This document shows positions 1-7,108 of a stretch of 43,680 nucleotides of DNA, in pieces. Below the pieces are notes generated by a model, which made no database searches, was not told the origin of the DNA, and worked only from the letters and a program-made list of their open reading frames with translations. The DNA comes from JBEKIK01 sp050013075 (GTDB taxonomy: Bacteria; Planctomycetota; Planctomycetia; Pirellulales; Thermoguttaceae): positions 1-43,680 of the forward strand of contig JBEKFZ010000030.1 of assembly GCA_050013075.1 (NCBI GenBank), read 5' to 3'. A program made the translations under genes and the position numbers. The stretch's first letter is position 1. Each line of letters opens with the position of its first letter.

Positions 1-1
1 C

Positions 2-103
2 GGCCGCGTGGAGCCTCGGGCAAAGAAACGACGCAAGAAGAACTATGCTGTGCTTACGCAACCTCGGCTACTGGCCAAAAAACGTTTGATGAAAACAACT
101 TAA
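2..103 (+). CDS. IS4-type transposase, C-terminal fragment (cut by window edge)
   Basis: An open frame runs in from the left edge and ends at TAA 101-103, giving 33 residues. It contains RVEPRAKKRR, then a Tyr and a Leu-Thr-x-Pro-Arg stretch, which matches the very basic C-terminus of many IS4-family (DDE) transposases. No catalytic residue lies inside the window, so whether the element is intact cannot be judged. The hairpin just downstream may belong to its right end. The family call rests only on this short tail. Confidence 0.65.
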   Translation, partial: GRVEPRAKKRRKKNYAVLTQPRLLAKKRLMKTT

Positions 104-165
104 AGCCCAGGAAGTGCCATTGGGGCAACGCCCTGGGCTGTCATATTTTCAGCCTTTCAGGCTGA
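104..165. repeat. Hairpins downstream of the transposase tail
   Basis: An inverted repeat pairs AGCCCAGG (from 104) with CCCTGGGCT (131-139), and a second small hairpin AGCC-TTTC-AGGCT lies at 151-163. They could be the right end of the IS or its terminator. The rest of 166-322 shows nothing I recognise. Confidence 0.45.
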
Positions 166-322
166 TGTTGGATTTCAAACAATCGTTTATCCCAACTATC
201 GAGATGAACATGTTTTAGATATTATGAATTGTGATTTACCCATTTTATCGGAAAGGTGGACGATCTCTGAACGGGGCTAACCGCGAATGATTTGTTTGGA
301 CTCAGAAATTAACCATTATTCG

Positions 323-1135
323 CTAACCCTCTTTGATTGCCTCAGTAACAATTTCCCGCAATTGGCCGAGAAGCACCGGATTGGCGGCGGTAAGGAAAGG
401 TCTTTGATCAAGACTGTATTCTTTACCTTCCGGAGAGCAAATCGCTCCGCCGGCCTCGCGCACCAACAGTATTCCGGCCGCTACGTCCCAGATATTCGCG
501 GAAAAGTTCCAAAAAACATCGTATCGGCCGGCGGCCAGATAGGCCAGATTCAAGGCCGTCGAACCGGAGCGGCGAACCGCCTGGCAATGAAAAATAGCCC
601 GTAAAAAAACCAATAAATCGGGCGAATCCGCTTTGACGTCGGGTGGAAAACCCACAACGGCCAGGGCCTCCGATAATGCTGTAACGCTGCTGGTGTGTAT
701 GGGCCGGCCGTTGAGCCGGGCGCCTTGGCCGGCCGCCGCGGTAAAACATTCGTTGTGAATGGGATCCAGCACGCCGGCGACCAACAATTCGCCGTTTCGT
801 TCCAAGGCCAGGGACACGGCATAGTGAGGCACTCCATGCACGAAATTAGTCGTGCCGTCCAATGGGTCGACGATCCAGCGATATTCAGAGCCTTGCAAGG
901 AAGGATTTACATCAACGGACACTCCGGCGTCTTCCTCGCCAATAATGCGATGCCGGGGAAAAGCTTCCCATATAATTCGGCTGATGGCTTGTTGAGATGC
1001 CAGGTCGGCTTGAGTTACAAGATCGGCCGGGCCTTTTTTTCTGACCTCGAATTTATCGGCCCAGGCCAGGATAATATCCCCCCCTACCAGGATCGCCTTT
1101 TCACAAACGGCCAAATAATCAGCTAGTGGTTCCAT
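323..1135 (-). CDS. Inositol monophosphatase family protein
   Basis: 270 residues, the usual length for the Li+-sensitive, Mg2+-dependent phosphatase family that hydrolyses myo-inositol-1-phosphate or related sugar phosphates (SuhB, CysQ and histidinol-phosphatase relatives) in the cytoplasm. Visible motifs: GEEDAG (metal-binding Glu near residue 68), the signature DPLDGTTNF near residues 92-100, and the C-terminal WDVAAG motif near residue 216. ATG start at 1135; no strong ribosome binding site precedes it. It stands alone, converging on the transposase fragment and facing away from the carbohydrate genes. Family assignment is firm, substrate is not. Confidence 0.93.
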   Translation of the reverse strand: MEPLADYLAVCEKAILVGGDIILAWADKFEVRKKGPADLVTQADLASQQAISRIIWEAFPRHRIIGEEDAGVSVDVNPSLQGSEYRWIVDPLDGTTNFVHGVPHYAVSLALERNGELLVAGVLDPIHNECFTAAAGQGARLNGRPIHTSSVTALSEALAVVGFPPDVKADSPDLLVFLRAIFHCQAVRRSGSTALNLAYLAAGRYDVFWNFSANIWDVAAGILLVREAGGAICSPEGKEYSLDQRPFLTAANPVLLGQLREIVTEAIKEG

Positions 1136-1368
1136 TTCTTAAATTACGGTAAAGAATTAGAGTGAATCGAAAAACAACACAGGCCGTAAACTCGCATATA
1201 TACACTAAATCATAGTGGTAAGTATGTAAATTACAGGCATCTAGGTTTTTTTTGTTGAGTTAGGATTATAAAATCTCATTTGGGATGAGCAAAAGCCAAA
1301 CATCGCATTTTTTACTAGATTTTTAAATTTCACATCTTCGGTTTAATACTTTTTTTGCATCCGGACCC

Positions 1369-1396
1369 TGGACATTTTTGGAATACTTGTTATCAT
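1369..1396 (+). promoter_or_regulatory. Candidate sigma70-type promoter
   Basis: TGGACA (1369-1374), a 16-bp spacer, then TATCAT (1391-1396). The spacer DNA around it is AT-rich. Transcription would start near 1401-1404, at the first base-paired stem of the structured segment that follows. Sequence inspection only. Confidence 0.4.
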
Positions 1397-1397
1397 C

Positions 1398-1587
1398 AAA
1401 GGTGTGGTGAGGAAATCTATCACCTTTACGCATAGACGTATGCCCAGGGGGCTAGCGTTTTTAGAATGGGTTCTGGTCGCTTATTGGCATACTTGAAAAT
1501 TATTAGGAACGGATTATTTTAACATCGGCCTCTTCTCTGTTCCGGCCCCGCCGTTTCGCTTTGCCGCGAGCGGCGGGGTTTTTTATT
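1398..1587 (+). ncRNA. Candidate structured RNA (sRNA or attenuating leader) ending in a terminator
   Basis: After a plausible promoter come several hairpins: AAAGGTG (1398) with CACCTTT (1421); GCATA-GACG-TATGC (about 1430-1443); GCCC-AGG-GGGC; AGAA-TGGG-TTCT (about 1462); then a strong GC stem and a T run. No protein frame with a ribosome site lies inside. Either a roughly 185-nt small RNA or the 5' leader of the glycosidase gene at 1654, which starts only 70 bases past the terminator. I do not recognise a known Rfam family; it lacks the SRP-RNA and tmRNA signatures. Confidence 0.35.
1546..1584 (+). terminator. Rho-independent terminator
   Basis: CCCCGCCG (1546-1553) pairs perfectly with CGGCGGGG (1571-1578) and is followed directly by six T (1579-1584). 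It lies upstream of, not downstream from, the next plus-strand gene, so it ends either a small RNA or an attenuated leader transcript. Confidence 0.75.
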
Positions 1588-1653
1588 ACTTCAATAGAAT
1601 AGATAATGACAAAGCTCCGCTGTCGAGACATACGGCTTCTGGAAGGAATCCCC

Positions 1654-3759
1654 ATGATAACACGCATCACGACGCTGGCATTGCTGGCCTTTTTCTGTGC
1701 CGGCTCGGCGTCGGCAATGGAAAACGCCGCGCCCATTGATCGCCACGCGCTGGTCGCACGTCACAACGTCGTGCTCGATAAAGCCGATCCGCAAACCGCC
1801 CTGCAAGTGGGAAACGGCGAGTTTGCCTTCGGACTGGACGTAACCGGATTGCAGACGTTCTACGGCAACACCATGTCGCATTGGGGATGGCACACGTTTC
1901 CCCTGCCGGCCGGGAAACGGATCGAGGATTTTAAGCTGACGGAGTTCGATACATACGGGCGCGTGGTCGGCTATGCCACGAGTGGCAAGGGGCAAGAAGA
2001 ACTTTACCAGTGGTTGCGGGAGAATCCGCATCGGTTCAATCTGGGCCGGCTTGCCCTGCGACTTGCCGGGTCCGACGGCAAAGAAGCCGTGCCGGATCAA
2101 ATCCGCAATCCACGGCAAGAGTTGGATCTATGGCGGGGGCTGATCGAAAGCCGGTTCGAGTTCGATGGCCGGGTGGTGCGGGTCGAAACTTGCGCTCACC
2201 CGGATTATGACGCCGTTGCCGTGCACATCGACTCGCCGCTGGCCGCCGATGGACGGCTGACCGTGGAATTGGCCTTTCCCTACGGCAGTCCTTCGTCGTC
2301 GGGGGCGGACTGGAAAAAGCCGGACGCCCATATTACCCGCATGACGCAGAACGACCGGCAGGCCGATTTCGACCGGCAGCTCGACAACGACCGTTATGCC
2401 GTGCGCCTGACTTGGGCCGGCCGGGCAACGCTCAAGGAAGACAAGGCGCACACCTATATTTTGTCGCCCGGCAAGGACGAGGACACACTGGAGTTCGTCT
2501 GCCGGTTTGCCCCCGAGAAGATCGCCGAGGACCGGCTGACGTTTGCCGCGACCAAGGCGGCCGGCGCTGCACACTGGGCGCAATTCTGGCAGAGCGACGG
2601 AGCCATCGACCTTTCGGCCAGCAAGGATCCGCGTTGGAAGGAACTGGAGCGGCGAATCGTGCTCTCGCAGTATTTGCTCGCCGTGCAGGAGGCCGGTTCG
2701 TTGCCGCCGCAGGAAAGCGGATTGTTCAACAACAGCAGCGCATGGAACGGCAAGTTCCACTTGGAGATGCATTGGTGGCACGGCGCGCACTACGCCCTAT
2801 GGGATCGCTGGCCGCTTTTCGAGCGCAGCCTGGGTTGGTACCGGAAAATCCTGCCCGCGGCCCGAGATAAGGCCCGGCAGCAAGGGTATCGCGGCGCCCG
2901 CTGGCCGAAGATGGTCGGGCCGGAGGGACGCGATTCGCCTTCAGGCATCGGACCGCTGTTGATCTGGCAGCAGCCGCATCCGATCTTCTACGCCGAGTTG
3001 GATTATCGCCTGCATCCCACGCGCGAGATTTTGGAAAAATGGCGCGAGATAGTCGAAGATACCGCCGAGTTCATGGCCTCGTTTGCCGTGCGGGACAAGG
3101 AATCGGGGAAATTTGTTCTGGGACCGCCGATCAAAACCGTGCCGGAAAAAATCGACTCGAAAACCACGCGCAACCCGGCGTTTGAGTTGTGCTATTGGCG
3201 CTTCGGATTGCGCGTAGCCCAAGAGTGGCGCGAGCGGCTCGCCCTTGCGCGTAAACCTGAATGGGACAAGGTCCGTGAGGGCCTGGCGCCTTTGCCCCAG
3301 GCCGACGGCCTATATCTTCAGCAGGAAGGCATGACCAATACCTACACCAAGAACAACTGGGAGCATCCCGCGCTGATCGGCACGCTGGGGATGCTGCCGG
3401 GCGACGGCACGGACCCGGCGATAATGAAAGCAACCGTGCGAAAAGTGACGTCCGATTGGCAGTGGGACCGGTGCTGGGGCTGGGACTTCCCCATGATGGC
3501 CATGGCCGCCGCGCGCAACGGCCAGCCCGCACTGGCAATCGAAGCGCTATTGCATCCCTCCAATAAAAACGTTTTTAATCAAGCCGGCCTGAGCGCAGGC
3601 GGCCCGTTCCCGTATTTCCCTTCCAACGGCGGCCTGCTTTACGCGGTGGCCATGATGGCCGCCGGTTGGGACGACGGGCCTGAAGATAAAGATGCGCCGG
3701 GTTTTCCGCATGACGGAACCTGGGTTGTCAAATGGGAACGATTAAGGAGAGCGCCATGA
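1654..3759 (+). CDS. Secreted glycoside hydrolase-like protein with (alpha/alpha)6 barrel (GH65/GH95-like)
   Basis: 701 residues from ATG 1654, chosen over an in-frame ATG at 1606 because GGAAGGA (1641-1647) precedes it at proper spacing and it begins a clean signal peptide (MITRITTLALLAFFCAGSASA). An N-terminal beta-sandwich-like part (about 25-300, with LQVGNGEFAFGLDVTG) is followed by an aromatic-rich helical part with WNGKFHLEMHWWH (Glu near residue 371), the layout of six-hairpin glycosidases such as GH65 and GH95. The product should act on oligosaccharides in the periplasm or outside. The exact CAZy family and substrate are not certain; the Glu in HLEMHWWH is only a candidate catalytic residue. 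It is followed by a MITE-like repeat and a GH5 gene. Confidence 0.75.
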   Translation: MITRITTLALLAFFCAGSASAMENAAPIDRHALVARHNVVLDKADPQTALQVGNGEFAFGLDVTGLQTFYGNTMSHWGWHTFPLPAGKRIEDFKLTEFDTYGRVVGYATSGKGQEELYQWLRENPHRFNLGRLALRLAGSDGKEAVPDQIRNPRQELDLWRGLIESRFEFDGRVVRVETCAHPDYDAVAVHIDSPLAADGRLTVELAFPYGSPSSSGADWKKPDAHITRMTQNDRQADFDRQLDNDRYAVRLTWAGRATLKEDKAHTYILSPGKDEDTLEFVCRFAPEKIAEDRLTFAATKAAGAAHWAQFWQSDGAIDLSASKDPRWKELERRIVLSQYLLAVQEAGSLPPQESGLFNNSSAWNGKFHLEMHWWHGAHYALWDRWPLFERSLGWYRKILPAARDKARQQGYRGARWPKMVGPEGRDSPSGIGPLLIWQQPHPIFYAELDYRLHPTREILEKWREIVEDTAEFMASFAVRDKESGKFVLGPPIKTVPEKIDSKTTRNPAFELCYWRFGLRVAQEWRERLALARKPEWDKVREGLAPLPQADGLYLQQEGMTNTYTKNNWEHPALIGTLGMLPGDGTDPAIMKATVRKVTSDWQWDRCWGWDFPMMAMAAARNGQPALAIEALLHPSNKNVFNQAGLSAGGPFPYFPSNGGLLYAVAMMAAGWDDGPEDKDAPGFPHDGTWVVKWERLRRAP

Positions 3760-3798
3760 AGATATTTTCCAATAATTTGGCCAGACTTATAATTAGAG

Positions 3799-3938
3799 CC
3801 TATCCTAAAACAATTCCTAAAACAATAATGTCATTCTGAGCGAAGCGAAGAATCTACAAGGAATATATAGCTAAAATGGGTAATATATTGCCAAATACGG
3901 AGATCCTTCGCTACGCTCAGGATGACTTTTGGGATAGG
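3799..3938. repeat. MITE-like element, copy 1 (ATTCTGAGCG family)
   Basis: The core is an imperfect inverted repeat: GTCATTCTGAGCGAAGCG from 3830 and its counterpart CGCTACGCTCAGGATGAC ending 3926. Outer arms CCTATCCTAAAA (3799-3810) and TTTTGGGATAGG (3927-3938) match at 11 of 12 positions. The same core recurs at 28315-28401 and 43585-43648 with different outer arms. The right arm ends 8 bases before the ATG of the GH5 gene. The core is a widespread bacterial intergenic repeat. Confidence 0.8.
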
Positions 3939-3946
3939 TTCTTAAA

Positions 3947-5092
3947 ATGAATTGGAGAAGAAAATTAAAGATTCGATGTTGGATTATGCCGCCATTTTTT
4001 TGGACGGTTGTCGGCCTGCTGTTGTCGGCAAACATATCGGCGGCCGCGGACGGCCAAAAGAACAACAACGCCGATTCCGTCACCGTTCCGCCCCGCGGCG
4101 AGATGCAAAAAATCTTCGCCGATCCATTTTTCAAGCAGTTAAAGCCCGTATTCGGACGCGGCGTGAACCTGGGCAACGCCCTGGAAGCGCCCAAGGAGGG
4201 CGATTGGGGCGTCGTGCTCAAAGCGGAATACTTCCAGCGGATTGCGGAGGCCGGGTTCGACTCGGTCCGCATACCGGTGCGCTGGTCGGCCCATGCCGAA
4301 GATTCGCCGCCTTATAAAATTGACCCGAAATTCTTCGAGCGCGTGGATTGGGCACTCGATCAGGCATTAAAAAACCATCTGATTCCCGTGCTGAACATGC
4401 ACCACTACGACGGCATATTCGAGGACCCGGACAAACACGGCGAGCGATTTCTTGCCCTTTGGCGGCAGATTGCCGAGCATTACAAGGACTATCCCGGCGA
4501 CTTGGCCCTGGAATTGCTCAACGAGCCGCACGCAAAACTCACGGCGGATAAGTGGAACCGGCTTTTAAGCGAGGCCATCCGCGTAATCCGGCCGAGCAAT
4601 CCCCGGCGGGAAATCGTGGTCGGGCCGGTGGGCTGGAACGCCATCGGAGAGCTGCCGACACTAGTGCTGCCCGAGGACGACCGTCATTTGATCGTCACGG
4701 TCCACTATTACAGCCCGTTCCAGTTCACCCATCAGGGCGCGGAATGGGCCGGCGCAGAAGCCCAAAAATGGCTGGGCACGAAATGGACGGGCACAAAGAC
4801 CGAACGGCAGGCCGTCATTTTGGATTTAGACAAGGCAATCACTTGGGCGGTCGAGCATCGCCGGCTGTTGTATCTGGGCGAGTTCGGCGCATACAACAAG
4901 GCCGAGATGGAATCGCGTGCCCGCTGGACCCGCTTCGTGGCCGAGGAGGCCCTGAAACGCAAGATGGGCTTTGCCTATTGGGAGTTCTGTTCCGGCTTCG
5001 GCGTGTTCGACCCGCAAAAAAACCAATGGATCGAACCGCTAAAACAGGCATTGCTTGATGCCAGCCGGCCTGAGAACTCCGGCGGCAAATAA
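3947..5092 (+). CDS. Secreted GH5 family endoglucanase-like glycosidase
   Basis: 381 residues with an N-terminal basic-hydrophobic segment (about 1-34) acting as signal peptide or anchor. Retaining clan GH-A enzyme hydrolysing beta-1,4-glucan or a related beta-glycan outside the cytoplasm. GH5 landmarks: RGVNLGNALE near 71, SVRIPVRW near 106, LNMHHY near 149, LNEPH with acid/base Glu193, VHYYSPFQF with His253 and Tyr255, and YLGEFG with nucleophile Glu312. Length is that of a single catalytic domain; no carbohydrate-binding module. The first ATG lies next to the right arm of a MITE-like repeat and has no clear ribosome site. Substrate (cellulose, glucomannan, other) cannot be settled from sequence alone. 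Confidence 0.92.
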   Translation: MNWRRKLKIRCWIMPPFFWTVVGLLLSANISAAADGQKNNNADSVTVPPRGEMQKIFADPFFKQLKPVFGRGVNLGNALEAPKEGDWGVVLKAEYFQRIAEAGFDSVRIPVRWSAHAEDSPPYKIDPKFFERVDWALDQALKNHLIPVLNMHHYDGIFEDPDKHGERFLALWRQIAEHYKDYPGDLALELLNEPHAKLTADKWNRLLSEAIRVIRPSNPRREIVVGPVGWNAIGELPTLVLPEDDRHLIVTVHYYSPFQFTHQGAEWAGAEAQKWLGTKWTGTKTERQAVILDLDKAITWAVEHRRLLYLGEFGAYNKAEMESRARWTRFVAEEALKRKMGFAYWEFCSGFGVFDPQKNQWIEPLKQALLDASRPENSGGK

Positions 5093-5154
5093 TACTTGAT
5101 CCATTTATTCAATCTGATATGTTTTTATCTGGCCTTACGGAAGCTTAAAAAATC

Positions 5155-6639
5155 TCATCCCACCAGCCGTTCGAGCAGGCACTTCAGCGACACGTATGCG
5201 AAGCGGGTGACGTGGTCGGAGGTGGAGAAGGGGATGTAGAGGTGATCGTTGTGGATCATTGCCCCGCAGGTGTAGACGACGTTGGGCACGTAGCCGTCGC
5301 GCTCTTTTTCATTTGCGGTGATCAGCGGCTGATCCAGGTGACCGATGACTTTTATGGGATCCTTAAGATCCAAGAGCATTGCGCCGATGCAATATGTCCG
5401 CATAGGCCCGACGCCGTGGGTTAAGAGCAACCAGCCGGCGGGCGTTTCCAGGGGCGAGCCGCAATTGCCGATCTGCACGAATTCCCAAGAGGATTTCGGC
5501 GTTTGCATGAGTTCGGCGGTTTCCCAGAAGTGTACGATATCGGAGTACATGATATAGAGATTTTCGCCGTCCACGCGGGAGCACATCACGTAATGCCCGT
5601 CGATGCGGCGGGGAAACAGGGCCAGGCCTTTATTCCGGGCCTGTGCGCCGTTTAAGGTGTGGATGCCGATGCGGAGGAAATCGGTGGTTTCCATGAGCTG
5701 CGGCAGCATACGATAACCGTCGAAGGCGGTATAGGTGCCGAAGTAGGTGGTTGTGCCGTCGTCGTCAACAAAATTGACCATCCTCAAATCCTCGATTCCG
5801 TGCCGTTCGTTGCTGCTTTGGGGGAAGATTACCACTTCGGCCGCCTCGGCATCTTTGGATAGTTCCAACTGGTAATTCGATCTTGCCAGCAATAACATGC
5901 TGTTGCGGGCTTGGTCGTAAACGAGTTTTTCAGGGGCCGTTTCGGCCGCCTTGGCAAGGGCGCGTTCGAGTTCGCTGAAGGTAAAATAATCGGGCAGCAG
6001 ATTCATAACCGTACAGGCCGCCGTCTCGTCCACGGCGATATCGCGGAGTTTTTGGTGGAAAAGGAGTTTTTCGTATTGGTGATCGGGCGAAATGCGCACG
6101 CGGTGCGAATAACGGCTGGGCGGCTCCATGCGGATCTTATGATCGGCATAGAGAATCCCGTCGCGAAAAACGATCGAGGAAAGATGCCCTTCGCCGGTGG
6201 CGCGAAAACTCATGATGAAGCGCACCGCGCCTTTGGGAAGATTCCATTGGTTGCGATGCTTGACAATGGATGGATTAAAAAGCGCGGCCGACTCGATCGA
6301 GTATTCGGCCGTGAGATAGGAGCCGATCAACAAACGTTTTTTGGGCGAGATGTTATCGCCTTCGCCGGCCAGGGCAACGGCGGCTTGATAATGCTCGTCA
6401 AAAACGGCCGTGATCTGTTTGTGGCGGCCTTGGAATTTTTCCAGCACCTGGTCCAAAACGCAATCGACCTCGGCATCGGAGAGTCCGGCGACGCGATCGA
6501 TGATTTTCCGGACGCGTGTTTCGCCGCCGGGGTCGAATGGTCGGGTAATCACCCGGCGAATATCCTTCTCAAACCGGATAGGCAAACGATGAACTTTCAA
6601 AGAATTATTACGACCGGCGCGCTTTTTCATGGTTTCCAT
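5155..6639 (-). CDS. GH130 family glycoside phosphorylase/hydrolase (long form)
   Basis: 494 residues from the preferred ATG at 6639; an in-frame ATG at 6654 adds five residues. No signal peptide, so cytoplasmic. GH130 enzymes are mostly inverting phosphorylases that split beta-mannosides into mannose-1-phosphate. Features: ALFNPSIV, SFRATGEGHLSSIVFR, GIEDLRMV (family catalytic Asp in the ED pair), RNKGLALFPRRIDG, and GSPLETPAGWLLLTHGVG. The N-terminal 150 residues are an extension relative to the short paralogue at 9655. TATAAT on the minus strand (6651-6646) ends six bases before the 6639 ATG, raising the possibility of a leaderless message. Divergent from a GT4-fusion gene; the two probably share a pathway. 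Confidence 0.9.
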   Translation of the reverse strand: METMKKRAGRNNSLKVHRLPIRFEKDIRRVITRPFDPGGETRVRKIIDRVAGLSDAEVDCVLDQVLEKFQGRHKQITAVFDEHYQAAVALAGEGDNISPKKRLLIGSYLTAEYSIESAALFNPSIVKHRNQWNLPKGAVRFIMSFRATGEGHLSSIVFRDGILYADHKIRMEPPSRYSHRVRISPDHQYEKLLFHQKLRDIAVDETAACTVMNLLPDYFTFSELERALAKAAETAPEKLVYDQARNSMLLLARSNYQLELSKDAEAAEVVIFPQSSNERHGIEDLRMVNFVDDDGTTTYFGTYTAFDGYRMLPQLMETTDFLRIGIHTLNGAQARNKGLALFPRRIDGHYVMCSRVDGENLYIMYSDIVHFWETAELMQTPKSSWEFVQIGNCGSPLETPAGWLLLTHGVGPMRTYCIGAMLLDLKDPIKVIGHLDQPLITANEKERDGYVPNVVYTCGAMIHNDHLYIPFSTSDHVTRFAYVSLKCLLERLVG

Positions 6640-6645
6640 GATAAC

Positions 6646-6651
6646 ATTATA
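6646..6651 (-). promoter_or_regulatory. Possible -10 box for a leaderless GH130 transcript
   Basis: A perfect TATAAT reads on the minus strand, six bases upstream of ATG 6639, so transcription would begin at or beside the start codon. No good -35 box at 17 bp spacing, and no Shine-Dalgarno, could be seen. Confidence 0.3.
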
Positions 6652-6737
6652 CAAAAAACCGTGTTTGACGGGTCATTGCCCCCCATGATAGGAGGGTGGC
6701 CTGTTGCCGCTTAGACACATATATTATATTTAGATTA

Positions 6738-6766
6738 TTGAATAACGTGGACTTAATGATGATAAT
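6738..6766 (+). promoter_or_regulatory. Candidate promoter for the GT4-fusion / GH130 transcript
   Basis: TTGAAT (6738-6743), a 17-bp spacer, and GATAAT (6761-6766) lie in an AT-rich divergent spacer. A transcript from here would have a leader of about 335 bases before ATG 7109, with a possible small frame at 6800 inside it. Confidence 0.4.
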
Positions 6767-6799
6767 ATACGTCTAATCCCTGCCAATTCAGGAGAAATC

Positions 6800-6850
6800 G
6801 TGTGCTTATGGTATTGTTGTTACAGGGCTTGCGACGTTACTACCATGTAA
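6800..6850 (+). CDS. Possible 16-residue Cys-rich leader peptide
   Basis: AGGAG (6790-6794) lies five bases before GTG 6800, opening a 16-codon frame with four cysteines (MCLWYCCYRACDVTTM) that ends at TAA 6848-6850. It falls inside the expected leader of the GT4-fusion gene. Short frames arise by chance easily, so this is a weak call. Confidence 0.15.
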   Translation: MCLWYCCYRACDVTTM

Positions 6851-7108
6851 AATAATACGTTGGTTTTGCTTGGAATAGGAAAACTTGCCGTCCAAATACG
6901 TCGAGAATGCTGAAAGAATCAGGAATTCCAAGCGAAGTGTGATTTTTGGCGAGTTAAAGGCCTGAATAAAGAAATTCATACCTTTTTCCTTAGGTTTCAT
7001 ACAGGCCTGGAAAAATCATCGCAAAGTGCTGCATCTTATGGTTGCCGCCCGCTCATTTTAGCGGGTTAGCGAAATGGTTTTTGTTTCTTTTAGCAGGAGG
7101 ATACTACC

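Noticed and set aside
5911..6714. 267-codon plus-strand frame over the long GH130
   Set aside because: Antisense shadow; no start signal and no family motif.
6806..7000. 64-codon minus-strand frame in the GH130/GT4 spacer
   Set aside because: AT-rich, no ribosome site, no recognisable pattern; the spacer is more likely leader DNA.
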